NCBI GenBank assembly: GCA_038234045.1 | Contig: JBBSUX010000045.1 | Span: forward strand, 1-16,639 | DNA from: JBBSUX01 sp038234045 | Lineage (GTDB): Bacteria > Pseudomonadota > Gammaproteobacteria > Burkholderiales > Burkholderiaceae_C | DNA: 16,639 nucleotides | Direction of reading: 5' to 3' | In this document: positions 6,408 through 14,262 of the stretch, in pieces | Layout: each line of letters opens with the position of its first letter | Numbering within the stretch: the stretch's first letter is position 1 | Notes under the pieces: model-generated | Databases searched by the model: none | What the model was told of the DNA's origin: nothing | The model's input: the letters and a program-made list of their open reading frames with translations, nothing else | Position numbers and translations under genes: made by a program

Positions 6408-7397
6408 ATGGGCGAATTCGATCTCATCCAGCGTTACTTTCACCGTCCCGCACGCCGCTCGCCGCTGGGCGTGGGTGACGACTGCGCCTTGCTGGCACCC
6501 CGGCCGGGCATGCAACTGGCCGTGTCGTCGGACATGCTGGTCGAGGGCCGGCACTTCCTCAGCACGGTCGATCCGGCGCGACTCGGCCACAAGGCACTGG
6601 CAGTGAATCTGAGCGATCTGGCCGCCTGCGGCGCAGCACCGCTGGCCTTCACGCTCGCGTTGTCGCTGCCTTCGGTGGATGAAGCCTGGCTCTCGGGATT
6701 TTCGCGCGGTCTTTTTGCACTCGCCGATGAACATGGCTGCGAGCTGGTGGGCGGCGACACCACGCGAGGGCCGCTCAACATCTGCATCACCGTGTTCGGT
6801 GAGGTGGCGCCCGGTAGAGCCCTGCTGCGTAGCGGTGCGAGGGCGGACGACGATATCTGGGTGAGCGGCTCACTTGGCGATGCGCGGCTGGCGCTGGAGG
6901 CGTTTCGCGGCAATGTCTCGCTCCCACAAAGCATCTTCGAAGCGGCCCGGCTGCGCATGGAAATGCCGACGCCGCGCGTCGCGCTCGGGCAGGCGCTGGC
7001 CGGCATTGCCAGCAGTGCCATCGACATCAGCGACGGCCTGGCAGGCGACCTGGGGCATGTGCTTGCAGCAAGCGGCGTGGGGGCGATCGTGGACACGCAG
7101 ATTGCTACAAGGATGATTGCTAGTAGCGCCCTAGGAGATTGGCCGACATGCCAATTCGATCAACAGTTTCTTATTCTTCTCACCCTCTCGGGCGGCGACG
7201 ATTACGAGCTCGCGTTCACCGCGCCGCCCGCTCACCGCGACCAGGTGGCGGCGGCGGCTGCCGCCAGCGCCACGCCCTGCACGCGCATCGGCCGGATCGT
7301 GGAGGGCAGCGGTGTGCGGCTGCTGGATGCGAACGGCGTCGCCTTTCCCGGGGAACGCTTCGCCCCTTTCGATCACTTTGCCGCCAACGCCGCCTGA
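6408..7397 (+). CDS. thiL: Thiamine-monophosphate kinase
   Basis: Phosphorylates thiamine monophosphate to thiamine diphosphate with ATP, the last step of cofactor synthesis. 329 residues. Family signatures are visible in order: GEFDLIQRYF, GVGDDCALL (Mg-binding), SDMLVEGRHF, HKALAVNLSDLAACGAAPL, ELVGGDTTRGP, DISDGLAGDLGHVL and GGDDYELAFTAP. The ATG at 6408 begins exactly where the domain begins. Odd: codons 231-260 (about 7100-7185) are clearly more AT-rich than the rest and encode a segment (QIATRMIASSALGDWP and the following residues) that is about 7 residues longer than in E. coli ThiL. This patch contains the GCTAGTAGCGC core of the intergenic palindrome. In relatives thiL is followed closely by pgpA; here a GGDEF pseudogene intervenes. 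Confidence 0.95.
   Translation: MGEFDLIQRYFHRPARRSPLGVGDDCALLAPRPGMQLAVSSDMLVEGRHFLSTVDPARLGHKALAVNLSDLAACGAAPLAFTLALSLPSVDEAWLSGFSRGLFALADEHGCELVGGDTTRGPLNICITVFGEVAPGRALLRSGARADDDIWVSGSLGDARLALEAFRGNVSLPQSIFEAARLRMEMPTPRVALGQALAGIASSAIDISDGLAGDLGHVLAASGVGAIVDTQIATRMIASSALGDWPTCQFDQQFLILLTLSGGDDYELAFTAPPAHRDQVAAAAAASATPCTRIGRIVEGSGVRLLDANGVAFPGERFAPFDHFAANAA
7101..7140. repeat. Palindrome-like repeat inside thiL
   Basis: The stretch contains ATTGCTACAAGGATGATTGC followed by TAGTAGCGCCCTAGGAG. It shares GCTAGTAGCGC (7119-7129) exactly with the apaG-metE repeat and has a similar AT-rich left flank. The second stem arm is degenerate. It lies in frame in a surface region between the DISDG and GGDDYEL motifs, so it appears to be a domesticated copy of the repeat. 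Confidence 0.5.
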
Positions 7398-7447
7398 TCC
7401 GCCGCGCGGCACGCACAACGTTTGAAAGAAACGGATCGTTGAACGGA

Positions 7448-9688
7448 TCAGCTACCGCCAAGTGCGAAGCGGTAGGTATTGCGGCCGGCCGCCTTCGCCG
7501 CATACAGGGCGGCATCGGCACGTGCCAGCAGTTCTTCGCCGCTCGTCGGCGGATCGCCAGGCGCAAGGAATGCGATGCCGATGCTGGTCGTCACCGCGAA
7601 CGGACGCGCTCGCACCTGAAACGGCGGGCGGCTGACCTGGCTCACGATCTTCTCGGCCACCGCCGCTGCGGTTTCGCGGTCGGCCAAGTGCTCCAGTACG
7701 ACGACGAACTCATCGCCGGCCAGCCGCGCTACGGTATCGGTCGTGCGCACGCTGCCCAGCAGCCGGCGGGCAAATTCGAACAGCACCTCGTCGCCCGCAG
7801 CGTGGCCAAAAGTATCGTTGATGGCCTTGAAGCGGTCGATGTCCAGAAACATCAGCGCCAGGCCATCGCCGCTGCGGCGCGCCCGGGCCAGCGCCAGCGG
7901 AAGGCCTTCGTTGAACGCTAGCCGGTTCGGCAGGTGCGTCAGCGTATCGACCCGGGCCAGCTCTGCCAATCGCCGCTCAATGGACTTCAGCTCGGTGATA
8001 TTGAGGCTGAGGCCGAATACACCCAAGGTGGCTCCGCTGGAATCGATGTCAGGCACATAGATCGTGTGCACATCGCGCGGTAGCCCGTCGACGAGACGGT
8101 GGCTGTCGAATTCGATCCGCTCTCCCGCCAGTGCCCGCGCCAGCAGGGCGCTGCGTTGGGCATACACCTCGTCGCCCACCACATCGCGCAATTTTTTGCC
8201 CAGCATGGACGATGGCTCGATATCGAACCAATCCCTAAACGCCTCGTTCGCGAACGTAAAGCGCTCGTCCCGGTCCAGATACGAGACCAGCGCGGGCATG
8301 TTGTCGATCACGCCGCGAAAGCGCGCTTCGCTAATTGTCAGGGCCCGCTCGACCTCTTTGCGACCGGTGATGTCGAAGCTGAGCGAGTAGAAGCCGTTGA
8401 CGGTTCCCGCAGCATCCCGGTCGGGGACGAAGCTGACCTGATAAGTGCGCTCTTCGGTGCCCAATGTGACGGAGCCCCGGTTCTCGAAGGTGACCGTTTC
8501 CCCATCAAGAGCGCGTTTGACTCAGGCAGATATTTTTGCGAAATCCGCCGCACCCCGAACCTCCAGCATGGTACGGCCCACGACGGTTCGTTTCGGGTGG
8601 TGACGAAGAATCTGCGAATTGGCAAAGGTGTAGCGCAGATCACGGTCTACACGCGAGATGAGGGCAGGCAGGTTGTCCGTCACGTCGCGCATGAACTTCT
8701 CGCTCGCCGCTATGCGCTGCGCGGCGGCGCGGCTGGCGGTGATGTCGCGGATGAACGCATTGGCCACGTAGCGGTCGGCCAGTTCCACGGCGCCGACAGA
8801 CAGCTCGATCGGAAAAAGATGGCCGTCGCGATGCAGCGCTTCGATCTCGATGCGCTGGTCTACGATTGCCCCGGTACCCGTATGGCGAAATGCCGCGAAG
8901 CCGTTGTGGTGCGCCTCACGCATGGCCTGCGGAATGATCAGTTCCGCCATGCGCCGGCCGATCACCTCAGCGCGGGTCCAGCCGAAAGTAAGCTCCGCCT
9001 GGCGGTTCCATTCGGTAAGGAGCCCGTCGCCGTCGATGCTCACGAAAGCGTCGCCCGCGTGCGCCAGGATGGTGCGCAGATAGGCCTCGCTGGCTGTCAG
9101 GCGTCGCTCGTCTTCGGCCCGTTGCGCCATCAGTTGGTCGAACGTTCGGGCCAGGTCGCCGATTTCGTCTGGCGCGCGTGCGCCGGTCATCGGCGTGTAC
9201 TCGGCGACGGAACGGCTTTGCAGCAGGTGCTGGTGCAAATCGGCCAGGGGCGCGAGCTGCCGGCGCGTGATGAGCATGCTCAGCGTGCCTACCAGCAATG
9301 CCAGCGCGATTGCCGCGAGCCAAGCGATACGCTCGATCTTTTCGATGGCGGCAAAAGCCTCGTTGCGGGGGTAGACGGCACCCATCACCCAGTTGGTCTG
9401 CCGCAGGCGTTTGAAGGCGTACAAGCCAGCGACGCCCATCCGGTTGGTGGATTCGGTGGTACCTTCAAAACCGGCGATGGCGCGCGCCGTGGCGGGATTG
9501 CTGCCGCCCTCGGCGTCAATGTGCTTCAGGATGCGCGACTTGCGCGGGCTATCGATCACGATGCCGTTGGTGTTCGTGATGAAAAGATAACCGGTCTGGC
9601 CGAACTTGACAGTGGCCAGGCCTCCCAGGAAGTTGGCGTCGGTCAAATGTATTTGAGCCGTGGGCGATGATCGACCCTTCACTCGCAT
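7448..9688 (-). pseudogene. Degraded sensor diguanylate cyclase: partial dCache-HAMP-PAS-PAS-PAS-GGDEF, 5'-truncated, with an in-frame stop
   Basis: Read through, the frame gives 746 codons from the ATG at 9688. It holds the distal part of a dCache sensor (about residues 11-115), one membrane helix (121-141), HAMP (142-195), three PAS domains, and a GGDEF domain with active site AGDEF (657-661) and an RTTD inhibitory I-site five residues before it. It would make c-di-GMP from GTP. Two defects: the first transmembrane helix and the first part of dCache are missing, as similarity stops near 9655 where the pgpA 5' region begins; and codon 389 (8522-8524) is TGA in the middle of PAS2, with the same frame open on both sides. 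CGA (Arg) to TGA is the simplest origin. The 3' part could still give a PAS-GGDEF protein from TTG at 8464. It starts 50 bp past the thiL stop and is antiparallel to it. Confidence 0.85.
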
Positions 9689-9707
9689 GAGACATCCTGC
9701 TTGCACC

Positions 9708-10280
9708 ATGGCCTCCGAACCTCCCGCTCCGTTCACCGCGACCGCATTGCGGCCGGCCGCGGCACAACCCCGGCCTCCGCGCCCCACCGCGCGCTTCATG
9801 CTTTCGCACCCCGCGCATGCGATCGCGCTCGGCTTCGGCTCGGGGCTTTCGCCTTTTGCGCCTGGCACAGCCGGCACGCTGTGGGGCTGGCTGGCGTTTC
9901 TGGTGATGCAGGGCTGGCTCAGCAGCGCCGAGATCGGCATTGTCATCGCCGCTTCGCTGCCGATCGGCTGGTGGGCCTGCACGGTGACAGCACGGCGGAT
10001 GGGGCAGCTCGATCCTTCCAACATCGTCTGGGACGAAATCGTAGCCTTCTGGATCATGCTCTGGCTGGTGCTGCCGGCGGGGCTGTGGATGCAGATCGTC
10101 GCGTTTGCGCTGTTCCGCTTCTTCGATGCGGTCAAGCCTGGACCGGTGGGCTGGGCCGACCGCAGCTTTCATGGGTTCGGTCCGCGTGGCGGCTTCGGCA
10201 TCATGCTGGATGACCTGGTCGCCGCCTTTTGCGCGCTGCTAGTCATGGCGGCCTGGCGCTTCTGGTTCGTGATGCCATGA
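9708..10280 (+). CDS. pgpA: Phosphatidylglycerophosphatase A
   Basis: Dephosphorylates phosphatidylglycerol phosphate to phosphatidylglycerol in the inner membrane. 190 residues. PgpA motifs are GFGSGLSPFAPGTAGTLWG (about 38-57), DPSNIVWDEIVAFWI, and RFFDAVKPGPVGWADRSFHG followed by GGFGIMLDDLVAA, with acidic residues forming the metal site. Hydrophobic segments alternate with these motifs, as expected of a multi-pass membrane enzyme. The start is uncertain: ATG at 9708 gives an ordinary leader, while in-frame ATG 9687 and GTG 9660 would extend into the pseudogene junction; none has a clear ribosome site. It overlaps cinA/pncC by ATGA. Only 19 bp separate it from the head of the divergent pseudogene. 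Confidence 0.93.
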   Translation: MASEPPAPFTATALRPAAAQPRPPRPTARFMLSHPAHAIALGFGSGLSPFAPGTAGTLWGWLAFLVMQGWLSSAEIGIVIAASLPIGWWACTVTARRMGQLDPSNIVWDEIVAFWIMLWLVLPAGLWMQIVAFALFRFFDAVKPGPVGWADRSFHGFGPRGGFGIMLDDLVAAFCALLVMAAWRFWFVMP

Positions 10281-10849
10281 GCGGCCGTGACGAGACGCAG
10301 GACGAAGACGCCGGCGCAAGCGTACCGCCTCAAAATGAAGAGCTGATAGCGCATACGGACATTGCGCTAGCGGCCGATTTGATGCTGAAAAATGGCTGGA
10401 TGCTGGCGACCGCCGAAAGCTGCACGGGCGGCTTGATCGCTGCCGCCTGCACCGGCATTGCCGGCTCCAGCGCCTGGTTTGAGCGCGGCTTTGTCAGCTA
10501 CTCCAACACCGCCAAGACGCAGATGCTGGGCGTGCCTGAAGCGCTGATCGCCACACACGGCGCTGTCAGCGAGCCGGTGGCGCGTGCGATGGCTGAAGGC
10601 GCTGTGGCGCATTCTTCAGCGCAGGTGGCACTCTCTGTCACCGGCATTGCCGGACCTGGCGGTGGCAGCGCAGAGAAACCCGTCGGCACCGTCTGGTTCG
10701 GCTGGAATGTGAATGGGAGCGTCGAGACCGAGCGGCGCGTTTTCACCGGCGACCGGGCCGCTGTGCGCGCTGCGACGGTGGCGCACGCTTGCCGGGGCTT
10801 GCTGCTGCTGCTGCAGAAGACGGTGGACCCGCTCGGGACGCCAGCCTGA
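10277..10849 (+). CDS. pncC: Nicotinamide-nucleotide amidase (CinA C-terminal domain type)
   Basis: Hydrolyses nicotinamide mononucleotide to nicotinate mononucleotide and ammonia, recycling the by-product of DNA ligase and NAD turnover. 190 residues, a stand-alone CinA C-terminal domain. Conserved blocks are TAESCTGGLIAAACT (from residue 45), GSSAWFERGFVSYSNTAK, LGVPEALIATHGAVSEPVARAMAEGA, SVTGIAGPGGGSAEKPVGTVWFG and the C-terminal RRVFTGDRAAVR. The ATG at 10277 overlaps the pgpA stop, which fixes the start by coupling. Odd: residues 19-37 are encoded by a sequence that resembles the Comamonadaceae palindromic repeat, and a low-complexity acidic leader precedes them. The family core begins at about residue 28. 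Confidence 0.93.
   Translation: MSGRDETQDEDAGASVPPQNEELIAHTDIALAADLMLKNGWMLATAESCTGGLIAAACTGIAGSSAWFERGFVSYSNTAKTQMLGVPEALIATHGAVSEPVARAMAEGAVAHSSAQVALSVTGIAGPGGGSAEKPVGTVWFGWNVNGSVETERRVFTGDRAAVRAATVAHACRGLLLLLQKTVDPLGTPA
10331..10386. repeat. Palindromic repeat copy inside the 5' end of cinA/pncC
   Basis: TAGCGC (10347-10352) and GCGCTA (10364-10369) form a 6-bp stem with an 11-nt loop. The flanks (CAAAATGAAGAGCTGATAGC on the left, CGGCCGATTTGATGC on the right) fit the layout of the family intergenic repeat as I remember it, AT-rich left flank, core palindrome, then GGCC-ATTTGA. It is read through in frame as residues 19-37 of the amidase. Confidence 0.55.
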
Positions 10850-10914
10850 AGCAACGATCAGCGCAAAAGCCTGCACCCGCTTGCCGACGCACCTTTTTTT
10901 TCGGCACTGCGCAG

Positions 10915-12480
10915 CTACCACTGCCCGAAGAATACGCCCGCCTTCTTGTGCGCCGCGGTGCCGCGTTCGACCTCTTCGTCCGTCATGGTGGTGCGGCGTT
11001 TGCGGCGGGCGAGCCAATCCAACAGATCGTCGCGCAATTCGCTGCGGATGGCGATGCTCGAGACATCCCTGCCCAAGTCGTTCATCTCGTCCGGATCGGC
11101 CTGCAGGTCGAACAGTTGCTCGGGCTCATCCAGCCAATACACGTAACGCCAGCGCGCGTTCTTCGATGAAAAGCCGCGCGCGTTCTGCGGTGTTTTGCCG
11201 AGCAGGCGGCGCGCGTCTTTGAAGCTGTAATCCAGCTCCGAGTAAACCGTGTCGCGCCATGGCGACTCGGGCGTGATCTCGCCGCGCAGCAGGGGCAACA
11301 GGCTGACACCCTCAAGCCGGTGCGAGGGCCGCTCGATCCCAAGCGCCTCCAGCACGGTGGGCACGATGTCCACGCTCTCGACCATGCGCTGCTCCACGCT
11401 GCCGCGGGTGCCATCGGCATCAGCGCGTGGGTCGACCACGATCAGCGGCACGCGCTGCACCATGTCGTAGAACAATTCCTTTTCGCCCAGCCAGTGGTCG
11501 CCCAGAAAATCGCCGTGGTCGGCAGTGAAGATGATGAGCGTGTCGTTCAGCACGTCGGCTGCGTCCATGCATTCGAAGAGTCGCCCGAGGTGCATGTCGA
11601 GCTGCTCGATCAGACCTTGATACGCCGGCCGCACGATGCGGATGCAATCGTCCTGCGAAAAGCTCTGGCTCTCCTCGCTTTGCCGATAAGCGCTCACCAC
11701 CGGATGCGCATTGGCCAGTTCCGCGTCGCTACGCAGCACCGGCAAACATTGCTCCGGCGAGTAGCGCGCGTGGTAGGGCGCCGGGGCCATGTACGGCCAG
11801 TGGGGCTTCACATAACTCAGGTGCAGCGCCCAGGGTTCATCGCCTTTTTGCTGAATGAAGTGCATGGCCTGATCGGTCATGTAGGCGGTTTCGGAATGCT
11901 CTTCTTTCACGCGCGCCGGCAGGTGCACATTACGCATGTGCCAGCCGCTGGCAATCGATCCATCGGGCGCCTGGCCGGCGATGACGAAATCGCTCCATGG
12001 GTCGTCGCTCTGGTAACCGTTGGCGCGCAGGTAATCGGCATAGCCGGTTTCGCGGCCGGGCGCGTGGTGGCCGTCATAACGGTCGATCTCTTCGAAGCTG
12101 CCGCGCGCCAGCAATGCGGCAAAGGCCGGATCGGCATCCACATGCAGGCGATGGATGCCGGCGCGGTCGGGCATGACATGCGTCTTGCCGGCAAGCTGCA
12201 ACGAGCGGCCGGCGCCGCGCAGATATTCGCCGAGCGTGATCTCTGAAATGGAAAGCGGCACGCGGTTCCAGGTGGCTCCGTTGCTCGATGGATAGCGCCC
12301 CGTGTAGTAGCTCATGCGCGATGGGCCGCACACGCCGGAATTCACATGCGCCTGATCGAAGCGCACGCCGCGCCGGGCCAGCGCATCGATGTTGGGCGTG
12401 CGCATATACGGATGCCCGTAGCAGCCGAGATGGTCGCGCCGCAGCTGATCGGCCATGATGAAAAGCACATTGCGGGTCAC
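10915..12480 (-). CDS. Sulfatase-superfamily hydrolase (arylsulfatase / phosphonate monoester hydrolase type), cytoplasmic
   Basis: 521 residues of the alkaline-phosphatase superfamily, sulfatase branch. It should hydrolyse a sulfate, phosphate or phosphonate ester. Metal and nucleophile residues are visible: NVLFIMADQLRRDHLGCYG with Asp11, the formylglycine signature CGPSRMSYYTGRY with Cys51 and Arg55, AGKTH (Lys99, His101), LHLSYVKPHWPY, and the FTADHGDFLGDH metal site. The Cys needs conversion to formylglycine; no maturase is in this window. There is no signal peptide, so it is probably cytoplasmic. The start is GTG at 12480 with an AGGAG ribosome site 10 nt upstream. It lies 92 bp after an ABC-transporter ATPase on the same strand, suggesting that its substrate is imported. 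The exact substrate is unknown; choline sulfatase and phosphonate monoesterase are possible relatives. Confidence 0.88.
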   Translation of the reverse strand: MTRNVLFIMADQLRRDHLGCYGHPYMRTPNIDALARRGVRFDQAHVNSGVCGPSRMSYYTGRYPSSNGATWNRVPLSISEITLGEYLRGAGRSLQLAGKTHVMPDRAGIHRLHVDADPAFAALLARGSFEEIDRYDGHHAPGRETGYADYLRANGYQSDDPWSDFVIAGQAPDGSIASGWHMRNVHLPARVKEEHSETAYMTDQAMHFIQQKGDEPWALHLSYVKPHWPYMAPAPYHARYSPEQCLPVLRSDAELANAHPVVSAYRQSEESQSFSQDDCIRIVRPAYQGLIEQLDMHLGRLFECMDAADVLNDTLIIFTADHGDFLGDHWLGEKELFYDMVQRVPLIVVDPRADADGTRGSVEQRMVESVDIVPTVLEALGIERPSHRLEGVSLLPLLRGEITPESPWRDTVYSELDYSFKDARRLLGKTPQNARGFSSKNARWRYVYWLDEPEQLFDLQADPDEMNDLGRDVSSIAIRSELRDDLLDWLARRKRRTTMTDEEVERGTAAHKKAGVFFGQW

Positions 12481-12572
12481 GACGGTGAAGCTCCTGAACG
12501 AAATTGAAATGCGGTGTTGCAGGCGCTGCGGGTGTGACGCGCGGTGCGCAGGGTTCTATGCAGCGGCCTGCC

Positions 12573-13403
12573 TCAGCCCGGCGCCGTCGCGTTGATGACG
12601 CGAGAAAGAAAAGCCCGCGTGCGTTCGTGCTGGGGGCGTTCCAGCACCTCGCCCGGGGGCCCGCATTCGACGATCTCGCCGCCATCCATGAACGCCACGC
12701 GATGTGCCACGTCGCGCGCAAAGGCGATCTCGTGCGTGACGACGATCATCGTCATGCCGTTTGCCGCCAACGCACGCATCACGCCGAGCACCTCGTCCAC
12801 CAGCTCCGGGTCGAGCGCGGATGTGGGCTCGTCGAACAGCATCAGCTTGGGCCGCATCGCCAGCGCACGGGCAATGGCCACGCGCTGCTGCTGCCCGCCC
12901 GAGAGTTGCGCCGGATAGGCATCGGCCTTGTGCGCCAGCCCGACCTGCGCCAGCAATTCCAATGCGCGCTGTCGTGCCGCTGCGGGCGGCTCGCCAAGCA
13001 CATGCACCGGTGCCTCCATCACGTTCTGCAAAGCGGTCTGGTGGGCAAACAGGTTAAAGCGCTGGAACACCATGCCGATGTGGCGCCGTTGCCGGCACAG
13101 ATCACGCTCGCCCAGCTCGAACCAGCGGTCGCCACCATCGCGGTAGCCGATCAGTTCGCCGTCGATGCGGATGCTGCCGGCATCCATCTTTTCAAGGTGG
13201 TTGATGCAGCGCAGCACCGTGCTCTTGCCCGAGCCCGACGGGCCGATGAGGCACAGCACCTCGCCCTTGTGCACCTCGAAATCGATGCCCTTCAGCACCT
13301 CGTCGTGGCCGAAGCGTTTTTGGATGCCGCGCACCTCCAGCAAGGGGGCAGCATCGCCTGCCGCGTTCACGCCAGGCATTTCTTGTGCATTACCGGTTGC
13401 CAT
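12573..13403 (-). CDS. ABC transporter ATP-binding protein, polar amino-acid uptake family
   Basis: 276 residues, cytoplasmic ATPase of a HisP/GlnQ-type importer. Walker A is GPSGSGKST (54-62), Q-loop VFQRFNLF (112-119), signature LSGGQQQR (167-174), Walker B LMLFDE (187-192), D-loop SALD and switch His in VVTHE. The Q-loop NLFAHQTALQNV stretch is characteristic of polar amino-acid importers. A 20-residue leader precedes the domain (LLEVRGIQKRFG). The ATG at 13403 lies inside the permease gene, overlapping its end by 14 bp, so the two are translationally coupled. Confidence 0.95.
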   Translation of the reverse strand: MATGNAQEMPGVNAAGDAAPLLEVRGIQKRFGHDEVLKGIDFEVHKGEVLCLIGPSGSGKSTVLRCINHLEKMDAGSIRIDGELIGYRDGGDRWFELGERDLCRQRRHIGMVFQRFNLFAHQTALQNVMEAPVHVLGEPPAAARQRALELLAQVGLAHKADAYPAQLSGGQQQRVAIARALAMRPKLMLFDEPTSALDPELVDEVLGVMRALAANGMTMIVVTHEIAFARDVAHRVAFMDGGEIVECGPPGEVLERPQHERTRAFLSRVINATAPG

Positions 13404-14262
13404 GCGGCCCCGCCACGGAACGCGCCAAGCGCCGCTCCAGAAAGTACTGGCCGATGCCAGTGAGTGAGGTCAGTACCAGGTACCAGAAGGTGGCCACCAG
13501 CATCAACTCGATGGTGTGCAGGTTGGCCGAACTAATGTTCTCGGCCGCCGTAAGCAGATCACCGCCCGCAATCACGGACACCAGCGAAGTTGCCTTGAGC
13601 AGCGAGATGAACTGGTTGCCCGCTGGCGGCACGATCACGCGCAAGGCCTGCGGCAGCACGATGCGCCGCATGGCGGTTGCACGCGGCATGCCGAGCGCAG
13701 TGGAAGCTTCGAATTGCCCACGGTCCACCGCCAGAATGCCGCCGCGCACCACCTCGGCCATGTAGGCCGCCTCGTTCAGGCTCAGGGCCACCAGCGACGC
13801 CACGAAAGGCGTCAGCAGATCATTGGTGCTGAACGGGCCGATGTGCTGGAACAGCAAAGCGAAATTTCCCCAGATCAATATCTGCACCAACAGTGGCGTG
13901 CCGCGAAGCAGCCAGATATAGAAGCCGCTAAATAGCTGCAGCAGCCGGCTATCCGACAGCCGCATCACCGCCAGCAGAATGCCCAGCACCAGCCCGATCA
14001 CGCCAGCCAACACCGCGAGGATCGCGGTAGTGCGCAAGCCCGCCAGGATGGCTGGCGCGAACTGGTATTGCCAGATGACAGAGTGGACGATGTTGGGGTT
14101 CTGCGCCACCGCCAGCACAAACCATGCAAACAGCAGCACGACAAGCGCGCTGGCAGCCCACAACCCGGGCCGCCGCACCGGCACGATGGGCAGCACCGCC
14201 GCCTGCGAGCGCCGCATGGTGACGGTAGACCCAGGTTGCGGCGAAGAAACCTCAGTGGCCAC
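13390..14262 (-). CDS. ABC transporter permease, polar amino-acid uptake family
   Basis: 290 residues, inner-membrane permease of the HisMQ/GlnP type. Membrane helices are near 34-53, 71-100, 113-138, 150-170, 215-235 and 252-275. The EAA loop that docks the ATPase is at about 170-205 (VVRGGILAVDRGQFEASTALGMPRA). RGTPLLVQI at 120-128 is typical of the family. Only one permease gene is present, so it would work as a homodimer. The start is GTG at 14262, overlapping the binding-protein gene by 11 bp. ATG at the Met16 codon is an alternative, since residues 1-30 are not conserved. Confidence 0.95.
   Translation of the reverse strand: MATEVSSPQPGSTVTMRRSQAAVLPIVPVRRPGLWAASALVVLLFAWFVLAVAQNPNIVHSVIWQYQFAPAILAGLRTTAILAVLAGVIGLVLGILLAVMRLSDSRLLQLFSGFYIWLLRGTPLLVQILIWGNFALLFQHIGPFSTNDLLTPFVASLVALSLNEAAYMAEVVRGGILAVDRGQFEASTALGMPRATAMRRIVLPQALRVIVPPAGNQFISLLKATSLVSVIAGGDLLTAAENISSANLHTIELMLVATFWYLVLTSLTGIGQYFLERRLARSVAGPHGNR

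Noticed and set aside
8522..8524. The internal TGA as a selenocysteine or programmed readthrough codon
   Set aside because: PAS domains have no selenocysteine role, no selenocysteine stem-loop is apparent after it, and the gene is already truncated at its 5' end; a nonsense mutation is simpler.
8099..9670. Long plus-strand open frame (523 codons) through the sensor gene region
   Set aside because: It is antisense to clear PAS and GGDEF sequence, shows no domain, and is expected by chance in GC-rich DNA.
9689..10135. Upstream extension of the sensor gene frame opposite pgpA
   Set aside because: The frame is open, but its translation has no sensor-domain or membrane character and it lies antisense to pgpA, so it is not the missing N-terminus.
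10850..10914. Run of eight T at 10891-10898 as a terminator for cinA/pncC
   Set aside because: The preceding sequence does not form a convincing GC-rich hairpin directly before the T-run.
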